Shown one piece after another: positions 57,346 through 64,000 of a DNA stretch of 64,000 nt. The notes under the pieces were generated by a model. It did no database searches, was not told the origin of the DNA, and saw nothing but the letters and a program-made list of their open reading frames with translations. Made by a program: the position numbers and the translations under genes. Origin of the DNA: Caulobacter segnis (GTDB taxonomy: Bacteria > Pseudomonadota > Alphaproteobacteria > Caulobacterales > Caulobacteraceae). The stretch covers positions 10,380 to 74,379 of the forward strand of contig NZ_QFQZ01000011.1 of assembly GCF_003243465.1 (NCBI RefSeq), read 5' to 3'. Position 1 is the first letter of the stretch. Each line of letters begins with the position of its first letter.

Positions 57346-58260
57346 ATGTCGGCGACCCGAACCGGGCTCTATGGCCAGGCCGATCACGATCTGGCCCCTT
57401 CTGCGCCCGACGCGATCCAGCTTTCGCCGTTCATGTTGGGATCGAGCGACATGGCGATGCTGGAGACAGGATCGCTCGGCGCCTTGACGGTCCGGGCGCC
57501 GGCCGGCGCGGTCGAGCGGCGCCATGTGCTGGCCCAAGCCCTCCGCGTCCTGGCGCCCGGCGCTCGGCTGACCGTCTTCGCCCCCAAGGATCGTGGCGGC
57601 CTGCGCCTCAAGAAGGAGCTCGAGGCCTTCGGCTGCGACGTCGGCGAGAGCGCTCGGCGGCACAACCGCATCTGCGTGGTTGTGAGGCCCGCAGCGCCGA
57701 AGGGCCTGGACGAAGCCATCGCCGCCGGAGCGCCGCGCCAGATCGCCGAGAACGGCCTCTGGACGCAGCCTGGCGTGTTCAGCTGGGACCGCCTGGACGC
57801 CGGCACGAACGCTCTGCTGCAAGTGCTGCCGGAGCTCTCTGGAACCGGCGCAGATTTCGGGGCGGGCATCGGCCTGTTGGCGCTCAGCGTTCTGGCGTCG
57901 CGGAAGGTCACCAAGCTGACCCTAGTCGAGCTGGACCGTCGCGCGATCGAGGTGGCGAGACGGAACGTCGCCGATCCGCGTGCGGACTTCGTTTGGGGCG
58001 ATGTGCGTGGCCCCGAGGCGGACCTGAAGGATCTCGACTTCGTCGTCAGCAATCCGCCGTTCCACGAGGGTGGCGGCGAGGACAAGGCGCTGGGGCAGGC
58101 GTTCATTCGCGCCGCGGCCGAGGCCCTTCGCAAGGGCGGCGCGCTGTGGATGGTCGCCAATCGCCACCTGCCCTACGAGGCGATCCTCGCCGAGAGCTTC
58201 GCCAAGGTGCGGCTGGTCGCCGAAGGCGGCGGCTACAAGGTGTTCGAGGCGCGCAAGTGA
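57346..58260 (+). CDS. RsmC/RlmG-like SAM-dependent methyltransferase
   Basis: The 304-residue protein has an RNA-binding-like N-terminal domain and a C-terminal SAM domain with GADFGAGIGLLALSVLA, LVELDRRAIEVARRN and the N6/N2-guanine methylation motif SNPPFHEGG, as in RsmC and RlmG which methylate a guanine in rRNA. The neighbour rsuA modifies 16S rRNA too. Its stop overlaps the rsuA start (GTGA). The exact rRNA position is not clear. Confidence 0.86.
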   Translation: MSATRTGLYGQADHDLAPSAPDAIQLSPFMLGSSDMAMLETGSLGALTVRAPAGAVERRHVLAQALRVLAPGARLTVFAPKDRGGLRLKKELEAFGCDVGESARRHNRICVVVRPAAPKGLDEAIAAGAPRQIAENGLWTQPGVFSWDRLDAGTNALLQVLPELSGTGADFGAGIGLLALSVLASRKVTKLTLVELDRRAIEVARRNVADPRADFVWGDVRGPEADLKDLDFVVSNPPFHEGGGEDKALGQAFIRAAAEALRKGGALWMVANRHLPYEAILAESFAKVRLVAEGGGYKVFEARK

Positions 58261-58997
58261 GCAAGGCCCTGATGGCTCGCCTGGACCGGCTTTTGGCCAA
58301 TCTGGGCTACGGCAGCCGCAAGGAGGTCCAGGCCCTGGTGGCCGCCGGCAAGGTCATGCTGGACGGCGCACCGCTGAAGGACTCGGGCGTTCGCATCGCC
58401 GTCGACGCCACCCTGCCCGAGCGGATGACGATCCGCGGCGTTCCCGTCGACCCGCCCGCGCCTCTGGTGCTGATGATGCACAAGCCGCTGGGCGTGGTGT
58501 GCTCGCACAAGGAGGACGGCGAGAAGATCTACGACCTCCTGCCGCGCCGCTGGCGGCTGCGGGACCCGGCGCTGTCGACCGTCGGACGCCTGGACAAGGA
58601 GACCAGCGGACTGATCCTAATCACCGACGACGGCGACTTCCTGCATCGGGTGATCTCGCCCAAGCGCCATGTGCCCAAGACCTATCTGGCCAAGCTCGAT
58701 CGCCCGCTGAACGGCTCGGAGGCCGAGACCTTCGCCGCCGGGACCCTGATGCTGGAGGGCGAGGAGAAGCCGCTGCTGCCGGCGCGGCTGGAGGTCATCG
58801 ACGAGCGAACGGCGCGACTGACCATCACCGAGGGGCGTTACCATCAGGTCCGGCGAATGTTCGCGGCGGTTGGCAATCATGTCGTCGATCTGCACCGCGA
58901 ACGCATCGGTGGCATCACCCTGCCCGAGGACCTGGAGCCCGGCCAGCATCGCATCCTGCCGGCGGCGGAGGCCGAAAAGGTGTTCGCGGATGGCTGA
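58257..58997 (+). CDS. rsuA: 16S rRNA pseudouridine synthase
   Basis: The 246-residue protein has an N-terminal S4 domain (RLDRLLANLGYGSRKEVQALVAAGKV) and a synthase domain with the catalytic Asp in VGRLDKETSGLILITDDG, HVPKTYLAKLD and EGRYHQVRRMFAAVGNHV. RsuA converts uridine 516 of 16S rRNA to pseudouridine. I use GTG 58257, coupled to the methyltransferase gene; ATG 58272 is an alternative closer to the usual N-terminus. It overlaps tusA by eight bases. Confidence 0.9.
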   Translation: MSKALMARLDRLLANLGYGSRKEVQALVAAGKVMLDGAPLKDSGVRIAVDATLPERMTIRGVPVDPPAPLVLMMHKPLGVVCSHKEDGEKIYDLLPRRWRLRDPALSTVGRLDKETSGLILITDDGDFLHRVISPKRHVPKTYLAKLDRPLNGSEAETFAAGTLMLEGEEKPLLPARLEVIDERTARLTITEGRYHQVRRMFAAVGNHVVDLHRERIGGITLPEDLEPGQHRILPAAEAEKVFADG

Positions 58998-59223
58998 GCC
59001 GATCCTGGTCGATGCGCGCGGGCATCACTGTCCCGTCCCGACGCTGAAGCTGCGCAAGGCCCACGAGGCCGCCGCGCCGGGCGCCGAGCTGGTGCTGCTG
59101 GCCACGGATCCGATGGCGCGGATCGACGTGCCCCACTTCGCCGACCAGGTCGGCGCGACGGTGCTTGAGATCACGGACGAGGACGGCGGCGTGATCAGGT
59201 TTCATATTCTGAAGGCGGCTTGA
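58990..59223 (+). CDS. tusA: TusA-like sulfurtransferase
   Basis: The 77-residue protein has the SirA/TusA fold with the persulfide cysteine in HHCPVPTLKLRKA (CPxP motif), LVLLATDPMARIDVPHFADQVG and a final VIRFHILKA. It passes sulfur to other proteins, classically for 2-thiouridine of tRNA, or for other sulfur carriers. It starts within the end of rsuA and its last 29 bases overlap the convergent yihY-like gene. Confidence 0.93.
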   Translation: MAEPILVDARGHHCPVPTLKLRKAHEAAAPGAELVLLATDPMARIDVPHFADQVGATVLEITDEDGGVIRFHILKAA

Positions 59224-60145
59224 GCGGGATCGCTCGCGGGCCTTCCAGCAGGGCCCTGGGCCGCTCGTCCAGCGCGATCTCCACCTCGGTCGCCAGGGCG
59301 CCGCCGAAGAAGATGGCGTTCACGCTCCAGGACAGCCAGATCAGGAAGATGATCACCGCCGAGATCGAGCCGTAGGTCGCGCCGAGGTGGACGATCTTCT
59401 CGACGTAGAAGGCGCTGGCCCAGGACATGAAGACACACAGCGCCGCCGCCGCCACGCCGCCGGAGGTCGAGGCCCGCCAGCCCACCGGCTCGCGGGACAT
59501 GGCGTAGCGATAGACCAAGGTCATGCCGACCACGATGCCGAAGCTGGCCCAGGTCCATTCGGACTGTATCCAGGACACGCCCGCCAGCGGACGCAGGTTC
59601 AGGGCCGAGCCCAGCAGGCGCAGAGTCAGGAAAACCCCGGACATGAAAAACAGCAGGCCGAACGCGGCGATCAACACCAGCAAGGCCATCAGGTTGAAGC
59701 CGAAGAATCCGCGCTGATCCTCCTCGTCGTGGATGAAGGACAAGCCCGCCAACAGCGCCTTGAAGCCCCGATGCGCGGCGTAGGCGCCGACGATCAGCAC
59801 GACGCCGCTCTGCAGCGACACCGCGCCGCCCGGCGCATGGGCCAGCCGCGAGAACTCGTCCTGGAACATGCCCCGCGCGCCGGACGGGATCAGCTCCGCC
59901 AGCTTGTTGGCCTGGCGCGCCGCCGTCTCCGGCGTCAGGAACAGGCTGTAGAGGCCGATCAGAATCGCCAGGCCGGGAAACACCGCCAGCAGGGCGAAGA
60001 ACGAGACGCCGCCCACATAGAGCATCACGTCGCGTCCCCAGAGCCGCGACAGCGCCAGGCCCAGCACACGCAGGATTTCACGGGTCCAGTGGATCGGATC
60101 GAGGTCGAGGTCGCGCCAGCGGATCTGGTGGAGCGGATCTTTCAT
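59195..60145 (-). CDS. YihY/BrkB-family membrane protein
   Basis: The 316-residue protein has about six membrane helices with YVGGVSFFALLAVFPGLAILIGLYSLF, AYAAHRGFKALLAGLSFIHDE and ATYGSISAVIIFLIWLSWSVNAIFFGGAL, all YihY features. The family is often called a virulence factor or ribonuclease-like, without proof. I use ATG 60145 (MKDPLHQ); ATG 60157 is an alternative. The gene is convergent with tusA and overlaps it by 29 bases. Confidence 0.88.
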   Translation of the reverse strand: MKDPLHQIRWRDLDLDPIHWTREILRVLGLALSRLWGRDVMLYVGGVSFFALLAVFPGLAILIGLYSLFLTPETAARQANKLAELIPSGARGMFQDEFSRLAHAPGGAVSLQSGVVLIVGAYAAHRGFKALLAGLSFIHDEEDQRGFFGFNLMALLVLIAAFGLLFFMSGVFLTLRLLGSALNLRPLAGVSWIQSEWTWASFGIVVGMTLVYRYAMSREPVGWRASTSGGVAAAALCVFMSWASAFYVEKIVHLGATYGSISAVIIFLIWLSWSVNAIFFGGALATEVEIALDERPRALLEGPRAIPLKPPSEYET

Positions 60146-60318
60146 CGGGCGGACCATGGCGGCATGGGCCCCGGAAGTCAAAGACGCGCCGCCACGGGGG
60201 GACGACGCGTCTTTCAAGGCTTGGCCTGGAATCGATCGCCGCTTCGAGGGACGGATGGTGCGACGACCGATCGACCCCTGCACGTTAGGTCCGCTCGCCT
60301 GAACCGGACCTGAACGGC

Positions 60319-61446
60319 TCAAAGCGCGCCCGACGCCTTGAGCCCGGCGATCGCCTCGGCCGTGAAGCCCCAGTCGGCCAGGGCCTCGTCATTGTGAGCG
60401 CCGATCTTCGGCGGCGCCCCCTGGATCGCGCCGGGCGTGGCCGAGAAGCGCGGCGCGGGGGCCGGCTGGGTCACGCCCTCGACCTCGACGAAGGTCTGGC
60501 GCGCGGCGTTGTGGGCGTGCCCCGGCGCCTCGTCCATGGTCAGGACCGGCGCGAAGCACACGTCGGTGGCGTCCATGATCGCGCACCACTCGTCGCGGGT
60601 CTTGGTGTTGATCACCGCCGCGAGCTTTTCACGCAGCTGCGGCCATTCCTCGCGGCTCATCTGGTGCTGGAACTGCGGGTCGGAGATTCCGGTCTTTTCC
60701 AGCAGCAGCAGGTAAAATTGCGGCTCGATCGAGCCGATCGAGATCCACTTGCCGTCGGCGCACTGGTAGGTGTCGTAGAAGTGCGCGCCGCCGTCGAGCA
60801 GATTGGTCCGGCGCCCCTCGTTCCACATGCCGCCGGCCTTGAAGCCGTAGAACATCGCCATCAGCGAGGCCGCGCCGTCGCTCATGGCGCAGTCGATCAC
60901 CTGCCCCTGCCCCGTCTCCCGGGCGTGGATCACCCCGGCCAGCAGGCCAAACGCCAAGTAGAGCGCCCCGCCCCCGAAGTCGCCGACCAGGTTCAGAGGC
61001 GGCACGGGCTTGTCCTGCGTCCCGATCGCATGCAGCGCGCCGGTTATGGCGATGTAGTTCATGTCATGGCCGGCGGCCTTGGCGTAGGGCCCCGTCTGCC
61101 CCCAGCCGGTCATCCGGCCGTAGACCAGCCTGGGATTGCGCGCCAAGGCGACGTCCGGACCCAGACCCAGCCGCTCCATGACGCCCGGCCGGAAGCCCTC
61201 GATCAATCCATCGGCCTGCTCCAGGAGCTTCAGGCAAGTCTCGATGGACTCAGGGTTCTTGAGATCCAGCGCCACCGAGCGACGGCCGCGCGCCGTGACG
61301 TCGGCGGGCGAGCCACGCCCCTGCCCCTTGCGGTCGATCCGGACGACGTCGGCGCCCAGGTCGGACAGCAGCATGCCGCAGAACGGCCCCGGACCGATGC
61401 CGGCGAACTCGACGATCTTCAGTCCCGAAAGCGGCCCCTGGCCCAT
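60319..61446 (-). CDS. CaiB/BaiF CoA-transferase, alpha-methylacyl-CoA racemase-like
   Basis: The 375-residue protein starts with GLKIVEFAGIGPGPFCGMLLSDLGADVVRIDR, has the DLKNPE segment, the catalytic Asp in LVGDFGGGALYLAFG, and VIDCAMSDGAASLMAMFYG followed by LLDGGAHFYDTYQCADGKWISIGSIEPQFY. The GAHFYDTY pattern is typical of Amacr. It should racemise or move CoA on branched acyl-CoA. I use ATG 61446 with GGAGAGGA upstream. The promoter region contains a 7-base palindrome at 61502-61520. Confidence 0.92.
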   Translation of the reverse strand: MGQGPLSGLKIVEFAGIGPGPFCGMLLSDLGADVVRIDRKGQGRGSPADVTARGRRSVALDLKNPESIETCLKLLEQADGLIEGFRPGVMERLGLGPDVALARNPRLVYGRMTGWGQTGPYAKAAGHDMNYIAITGALHAIGTQDKPVPPLNLVGDFGGGALYLAFGLLAGVIHARETGQGQVIDCAMSDGAASLMAMFYGFKAGGMWNEGRRTNLLDGGAHFYDTYQCADGKWISIGSIEPQFYLLLLEKTGISDPQFQHQMSREEWPQLREKLAAVINTKTRDEWCAIMDATDVCFAPVLTMDEAPGHAHNAARQTFVEVEGVTQPAPAPRFSATPGAIQGAPPKIGAHNDEALADWGFTAEAIAGLKASGAL

Positions 61447-61501
61447 GACGTCCTCTCCCTTCCGGCTCTGACCACGCGGCCGGTCAGCGACACTAGAGCG
61501 G

Positions 61502-61520
61502 GCCTGACGTTCGGTCAGGC
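61502..61520. promoter_or_regulatory. palindrome between the CoA-transferase gene and popA
   Basis: GCCTGAC (61502-61508) and GTCAGGC (61514-61520) are perfect inverted repeats with a five-base centre, about 55 bases before the CoA-transferase start. The CTGACnnnnnGTCAG pattern resembles TetR-family operators of acyl-CoA genes. Confidence 0.4.
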
Positions 61521-61584
61521 AAGCCCTTGCGCTCACGCCCCCAACGATCTTGGATTCGCCCCCAGCCTGCGGCGTTGCGCGGCT

Positions 61585-61611
61585 TTGACCAGGCCCTTGG
61601 TCTGCTATGTT
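61585..61611 (+). promoter_or_regulatory. candidate popA promoter
   Basis: TTGACC (61585-61590) is followed by GCTATGTT (61604-61611), close to the Caulobacter housekeeping consensus. The popA start lies 63 bases downstream. Confidence 0.5.
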
Positions 61612-61674
61612 GCGGCCACGAATCTCGAAGCGCGCCGCCCTGTGGGCCGGGCGAGCATTCGGGCGGAGGTTGGT

Positions 61675-63000
61675 TTGGCGGCAGACGCCCGGATTCTGAT
61701 CGTGGCGCGCGACGATGTTCGCGCCGGACCGCTGGCCGAGGGGCTGGACCGGCTGGGGTGGCGTACGATCACCGCCCGGGGACCCTACGCCGCCGTCGCC
61801 GCCCTCGGCGATCTGCCGATCGAGGCGGTGATCGTCGACATCGCCACCGCCGGACCGGATATTCAGACCCTCTCGCGCCGCCTGAAGGCCGCGGTCGCGC
61901 CGCGCCGCCTGCCAGTCATCGCCATCGGCGATCCCGAAGCGGACTATCGCGACCAGACCTTCGACCTGACCCTGTCGCCGCCGTTGCACCCGTCGCAGGC
62001 CGCCCTGCGGCTCGAGACCCTGGTCCGCACCGCCATCGCCGAGGAAGAGTTCGAGCTGCGGCTCGACACCTTCGGCGACCGCGGCCGACGCCTCGACCTG
62101 CCCGAACAGTCGGACGCCCCGTTCCGCGTCCTGGCCGTCGGCGAGCCCGCCCCGCAGTTCCTGGCCCTGTCCAACGCCCTGCAGCGTAGCGGCGCGGAGG
62201 TGGTCGGCGCCTTCACCGCCTATACCGCCTTCGACTACCTGCACGAGCGGCCGTTCGACGCGGTGGTGCTGTGGGCCGGCGACAGCCAGCAGGAGGCGCT
62301 GTCGATCGCCGCGGGCATGCGCCGCAACACGCGCCTCTATCACATCCCGGCCTTGCTCTACCTGAAGGCCGAGAGCTATGTGACCATGTCCGACGCCTTC
62401 CATCGCGGAGTGTCGGACGTGGCCTCGCCGGAGACGCCCGAGACCGAGACCGCCCTGCGCGTGATGGAGCTGGCCCGCAGCTTCCGGCGCGGCGAGGCGA
62501 TCCGCGGCGCGCTGGAGAAGGCCCGAAGCTCGGGCCTGATGGACGCCGCTACCGGCCTCTTCACCCGCGACCTGTTCGCCGCCCACCTGGCCCGGCTGTC
62601 GACCGCCGCCCGCGAGCGGGCCCGGCCGCTGTCGATCTGCGTCCTGCGGGTCGCCGACAAGCCCGAGACCGCCTGGGCGCGGCAGAACGGCTGGCTGGAT
62701 CGCGCCATTCCGCAGATCGGCTCGATGATCGGTCGCCTGGTGCGGGTCGAGGACACCCCGGCGCGGCTTTCGACCGAGGTGTTCGCCCTGGCCCTGCCGG
62801 CGACCAACCAGAACGCCGCTCGCGCCGCCGCCGAACGGATCGCCGCCGTGATCGGCTGCACCGCCTTCGACGCCGGCGAGGATCGGGCCCCGTTCGTCTG
62901 TGAGTTCGACATCGGCGTGGCCGAGGTCCAGCCGGGCGAAGGCGCGGTCAAGGCGCTGGAGCGCGCGGCCTCGGCGGCCCTGAAGCGCGAGGTCGGCTGA
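61675..63000 (+). CDS. popA: cell-cycle c-di-GMP effector PopA
   Basis: The 441-residue protein is PopA, a paralog of PleD with two receiver domains (residues about 5-130 and 145-265) and a degenerate GGDEF domain. The I-site RxxD is Arg357-Val-Glu-Asp360, and the active-site loop that should be GGDEF reads RLSTEVF, so it binds c-di-GMP but should not make it. PopA recruits CtrA and RcdA to ClpXP at the cell pole during the cell cycle. The start is TTG at 61675 with GGAGG five bases upstream; this start puts the I-site arginine exactly at 357, as known for C. crescentus PopA. The gene is divergent from the CoA-transferase gene. Confidence 0.95.
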   Translation: MAADARILIVARDDVRAGPLAEGLDRLGWRTITARGPYAAVAALGDLPIEAVIVDIATAGPDIQTLSRRLKAAVAPRRLPVIAIGDPEADYRDQTFDLTLSPPLHPSQAALRLETLVRTAIAEEEFELRLDTFGDRGRRLDLPEQSDAPFRVLAVGEPAPQFLALSNALQRSGAEVVGAFTAYTAFDYLHERPFDAVVLWAGDSQQEALSIAAGMRRNTRLYHIPALLYLKAESYVTMSDAFHRGVSDVASPETPETETALRVMELARSFRRGEAIRGALEKARSSGLMDAATGLFTRDLFAAHLARLSTAARERARPLSICVLRVADKPETAWARQNGWLDRAIPQIGSMIGRLVRVEDTPARLSTEVFALALPATNQNAARAAAERIAAVIGCTAFDAGEDRAPFVCEFDIGVAEVQPGEGAVKALERAASAALKREVG

Positions 63001-63081
63001 CCGGTCGCGCTTGGGCGCGTCACCTCGCCGGCCTATATGCAGTTCGTCCCGTCGCGGACAGAGTTTGCCCAGGAGCACGCC

Positions 63082-63726
63082 GTGGCCCAGTCCCAGCCCA
63101 TGATCATCGACGTCGTCGCCGACGTGGTCTGCCCCTGGTGCTATCTCGGCTGGCGGCGACTGAAGTCGGCCCTGGCCCTGCGGCCGAGCCTGGACGCCAA
63201 GCTGGTCTGGCGGCCCTACCAGCTGGACCCGTCGCTGCCCGAGGAAGGCGTCGACCGCAAGGCCTACATGGCCCAGAAGTTCAAGGATCCCGAACGGCTG
63301 AAGGCCGTCCATGCGGCCCTCGTCGAGGGCGGCGCCGAGGAAGGGATCGCGTTCAATTTCGAGGCCATCGACCTGGCCCCCAACACCAACGCCGCCCATC
63401 GCCTGATCCGCTGGGCCCTGACGGCCGGCGTGCAGGACCAGGTCGTCGAGGCGCTGTTCAAGGCCTATTTCGAGCAGGGCCTCGACATCGGCGATCCCGT
63501 CGTGCTGGCCGACATCGCCGAGGCCGCGGGCATGGAGCGTCTGGTGGTGTTGCAACTGCTCTCCGAGGGCGCCGACAAGGAAGCCGTGGCGCGCGAGCAC
63601 GCCATGGCGGTGCAGGGCGGCGTGACCGGCGTGCCGTTCGCGATCTTCGCCGGCAAGGTCGCGGTCGTGGGCGCCGAGACGCCGGAGCGGATCGCCGAGG
63701 CGATCGACCAGGCGCTGGCGGCTTAG
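63082..63726 (+). CDS. FrnE-like DsbA-family oxidoreductase
   Basis: The 214-residue protein has the thioredoxin-fold active site Cys17-Pro-Trp-Cys20 in VVCPWCYLGWRRL, a helical insertion with WRPYQLDPSLPEEG and NTNAAHRLIRWA, and the cis-proline region GVTGVPFAIF. It is the cytoplasmic FrnE/2-hydroxychromene-isomerase-like type, as no signal peptide is present. I use GTG 63082, preceded by AGGAG, over an in-frame ATG at 63037. It follows popA by 81 bases in the same direction. Confidence 0.9.
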   Translation: MAQSQPMIIDVVADVVCPWCYLGWRRLKSALALRPSLDAKLVWRPYQLDPSLPEEGVDRKAYMAQKFKDPERLKAVHAALVEGGAEEGIAFNFEAIDLAPNTNAAHRLIRWALTAGVQDQVVEALFKAYFEQGLDIGDPVVLADIAEAAGMERLVVLQLLSEGADKEAVAREHAMAVQGGVTGVPFAIFAGKVAVVGAETPERIAEAIDQALAA

Positions 63727-64000
63727 GCGCACGACTTCGCCGCTTCACGCGATCGCTCGCTGAAGGCTTGGGGAGGCGACGGAGCGGCCGGGCGAACCCG
63801 GTGACCGTGAGTGTGATTTGCGTTTCGGCTCGTCGTCCGCTCCGCCAGGCTGTTCTTGCCCGTGAGGATGGGGGGCGTGAGCGTGTTTCAGCTCGGGACC
63901 CCACTAGCCCCCGGACGGGCGTGGACCAACTGGATCGGCTCCTCCGTCTCCAGCCCGACGATCCACGATAGGCGGCTTATACGATCACCGCCCTGTCGCT
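63727..64000. other. right edge, no gene assigned
   Basis: After the FrnE-like gene I see a short CCGGG/CCCGG hairpin near 63789-63802 but no gene I can support. On the minus strand a frame that enters at the right edge ends near 63900, so the end of a neighbouring gene could reach into the window; this cannot be decided. Confidence 0.3.

Noticed and set aside
61447..63732. Very long N-terminal extension of the CoA-transferase frame
   Set aside because: The extension is antisense to popA and the FrnE-like gene; the CoA-transferase family begins at the ATG 61446.
63138..63971. 277-codon frame after popA
   Set aside because: It overlaps the FrnE-like gene in another frame and is Arg/Gly-rich without motifs.
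1..64000. CRISPR arrays, insertion sequences, prophage or integrase genes
   Set aside because: No regularly spaced repeats, transposase, integrase or phage structural genes were seen.

Overview
The window is high-GC alphaproteobacterial DNA, almost certainly from Caulobacter or a very close relative. The best single marker is the gene at 61675-63000. It encodes PopA, the caulobacter cell-cycle protein with two receiver domains and a degenerate GGDEF domain, and its c-di-GMP binding RxxD motif falls exactly at residue 357. Further support comes from the large TonB-dependent receptors, the tryptophan-halogenase-like gene inside a glucan locus, TTGACg-type -35 boxes and many GTG/TTG starts. No phage, insertion sequence or CRISPR array was seen.

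Layout. 1-858: a truncated secreted alpha/beta hydrolase. 998-11577 (minus strand): a cobalamin uptake and assembly operon led by a promoter and a cobalamin riboswitch (btuB, cobD, btuF, btuC, btuD, cbiB, cobQ, cobT, cobS and a tyrosine-phosphatase-like gene), with nearly every pair of genes overlapping; cobU is divergent at 11590. 12193-21599: a beta-glucan/glucoside locus with a LacI regulator, operator-controlled TonB receptor, flavin halogenase-like protein, GH3 and GH30 enzymes. 21620-25263: a NarL-type response regulator and a large beta-propeller sensor kinase. 25571-32278: a chloroperoxidase-like hydrolase, then a translationally coupled cluster (isochorismatase family, XapX, amidohydrolase, DoxX, DUF1275, outer-membrane channel) of unknown substrate. 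32286-42367: a locus with the full gene set expected for oxidation of sugars to 3-keto-glycosides and their cleavage (GMC dehydrogenase with its small subunit and cytochrome c, two DUF1080 proteins, two sugar isomerase/epimerase-like proteins, a Gfo/Idh oxidoreductase, an MFS transporter and a LacI regulator).

42492-47310: housekeeping genes (MBL-fold hydrolase, TatD, holB, tmk, rlpA) and a tRNA-Ser(UGA). 47556-53679: a peptide or amino-acid uptake unit in which a promoter and a tandem glycine riboswitch precede a TonB receptor and an S9 peptidase. 53914-57098: a solute-binding lipoprotein divergent from a TctDE-like two-component system. 57346-63726: rRNA modification (SAM methyltransferase, RsuA), TusA, YihY, a CaiB/BaiF CoA-transferase, PopA and a FrnE-like DsbA protein.

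The most interesting signals are the glycine riboswitch in front of an outer-membrane receptor and peptidase instead of a glycine cleavage operon, the complete 3-keto-glycoside locus, and the six-gene operon of unknown function at 26867-32278 with a perfect 12-bp dyad upstream and a Cys/His-rich tail on its amidohydrolase.
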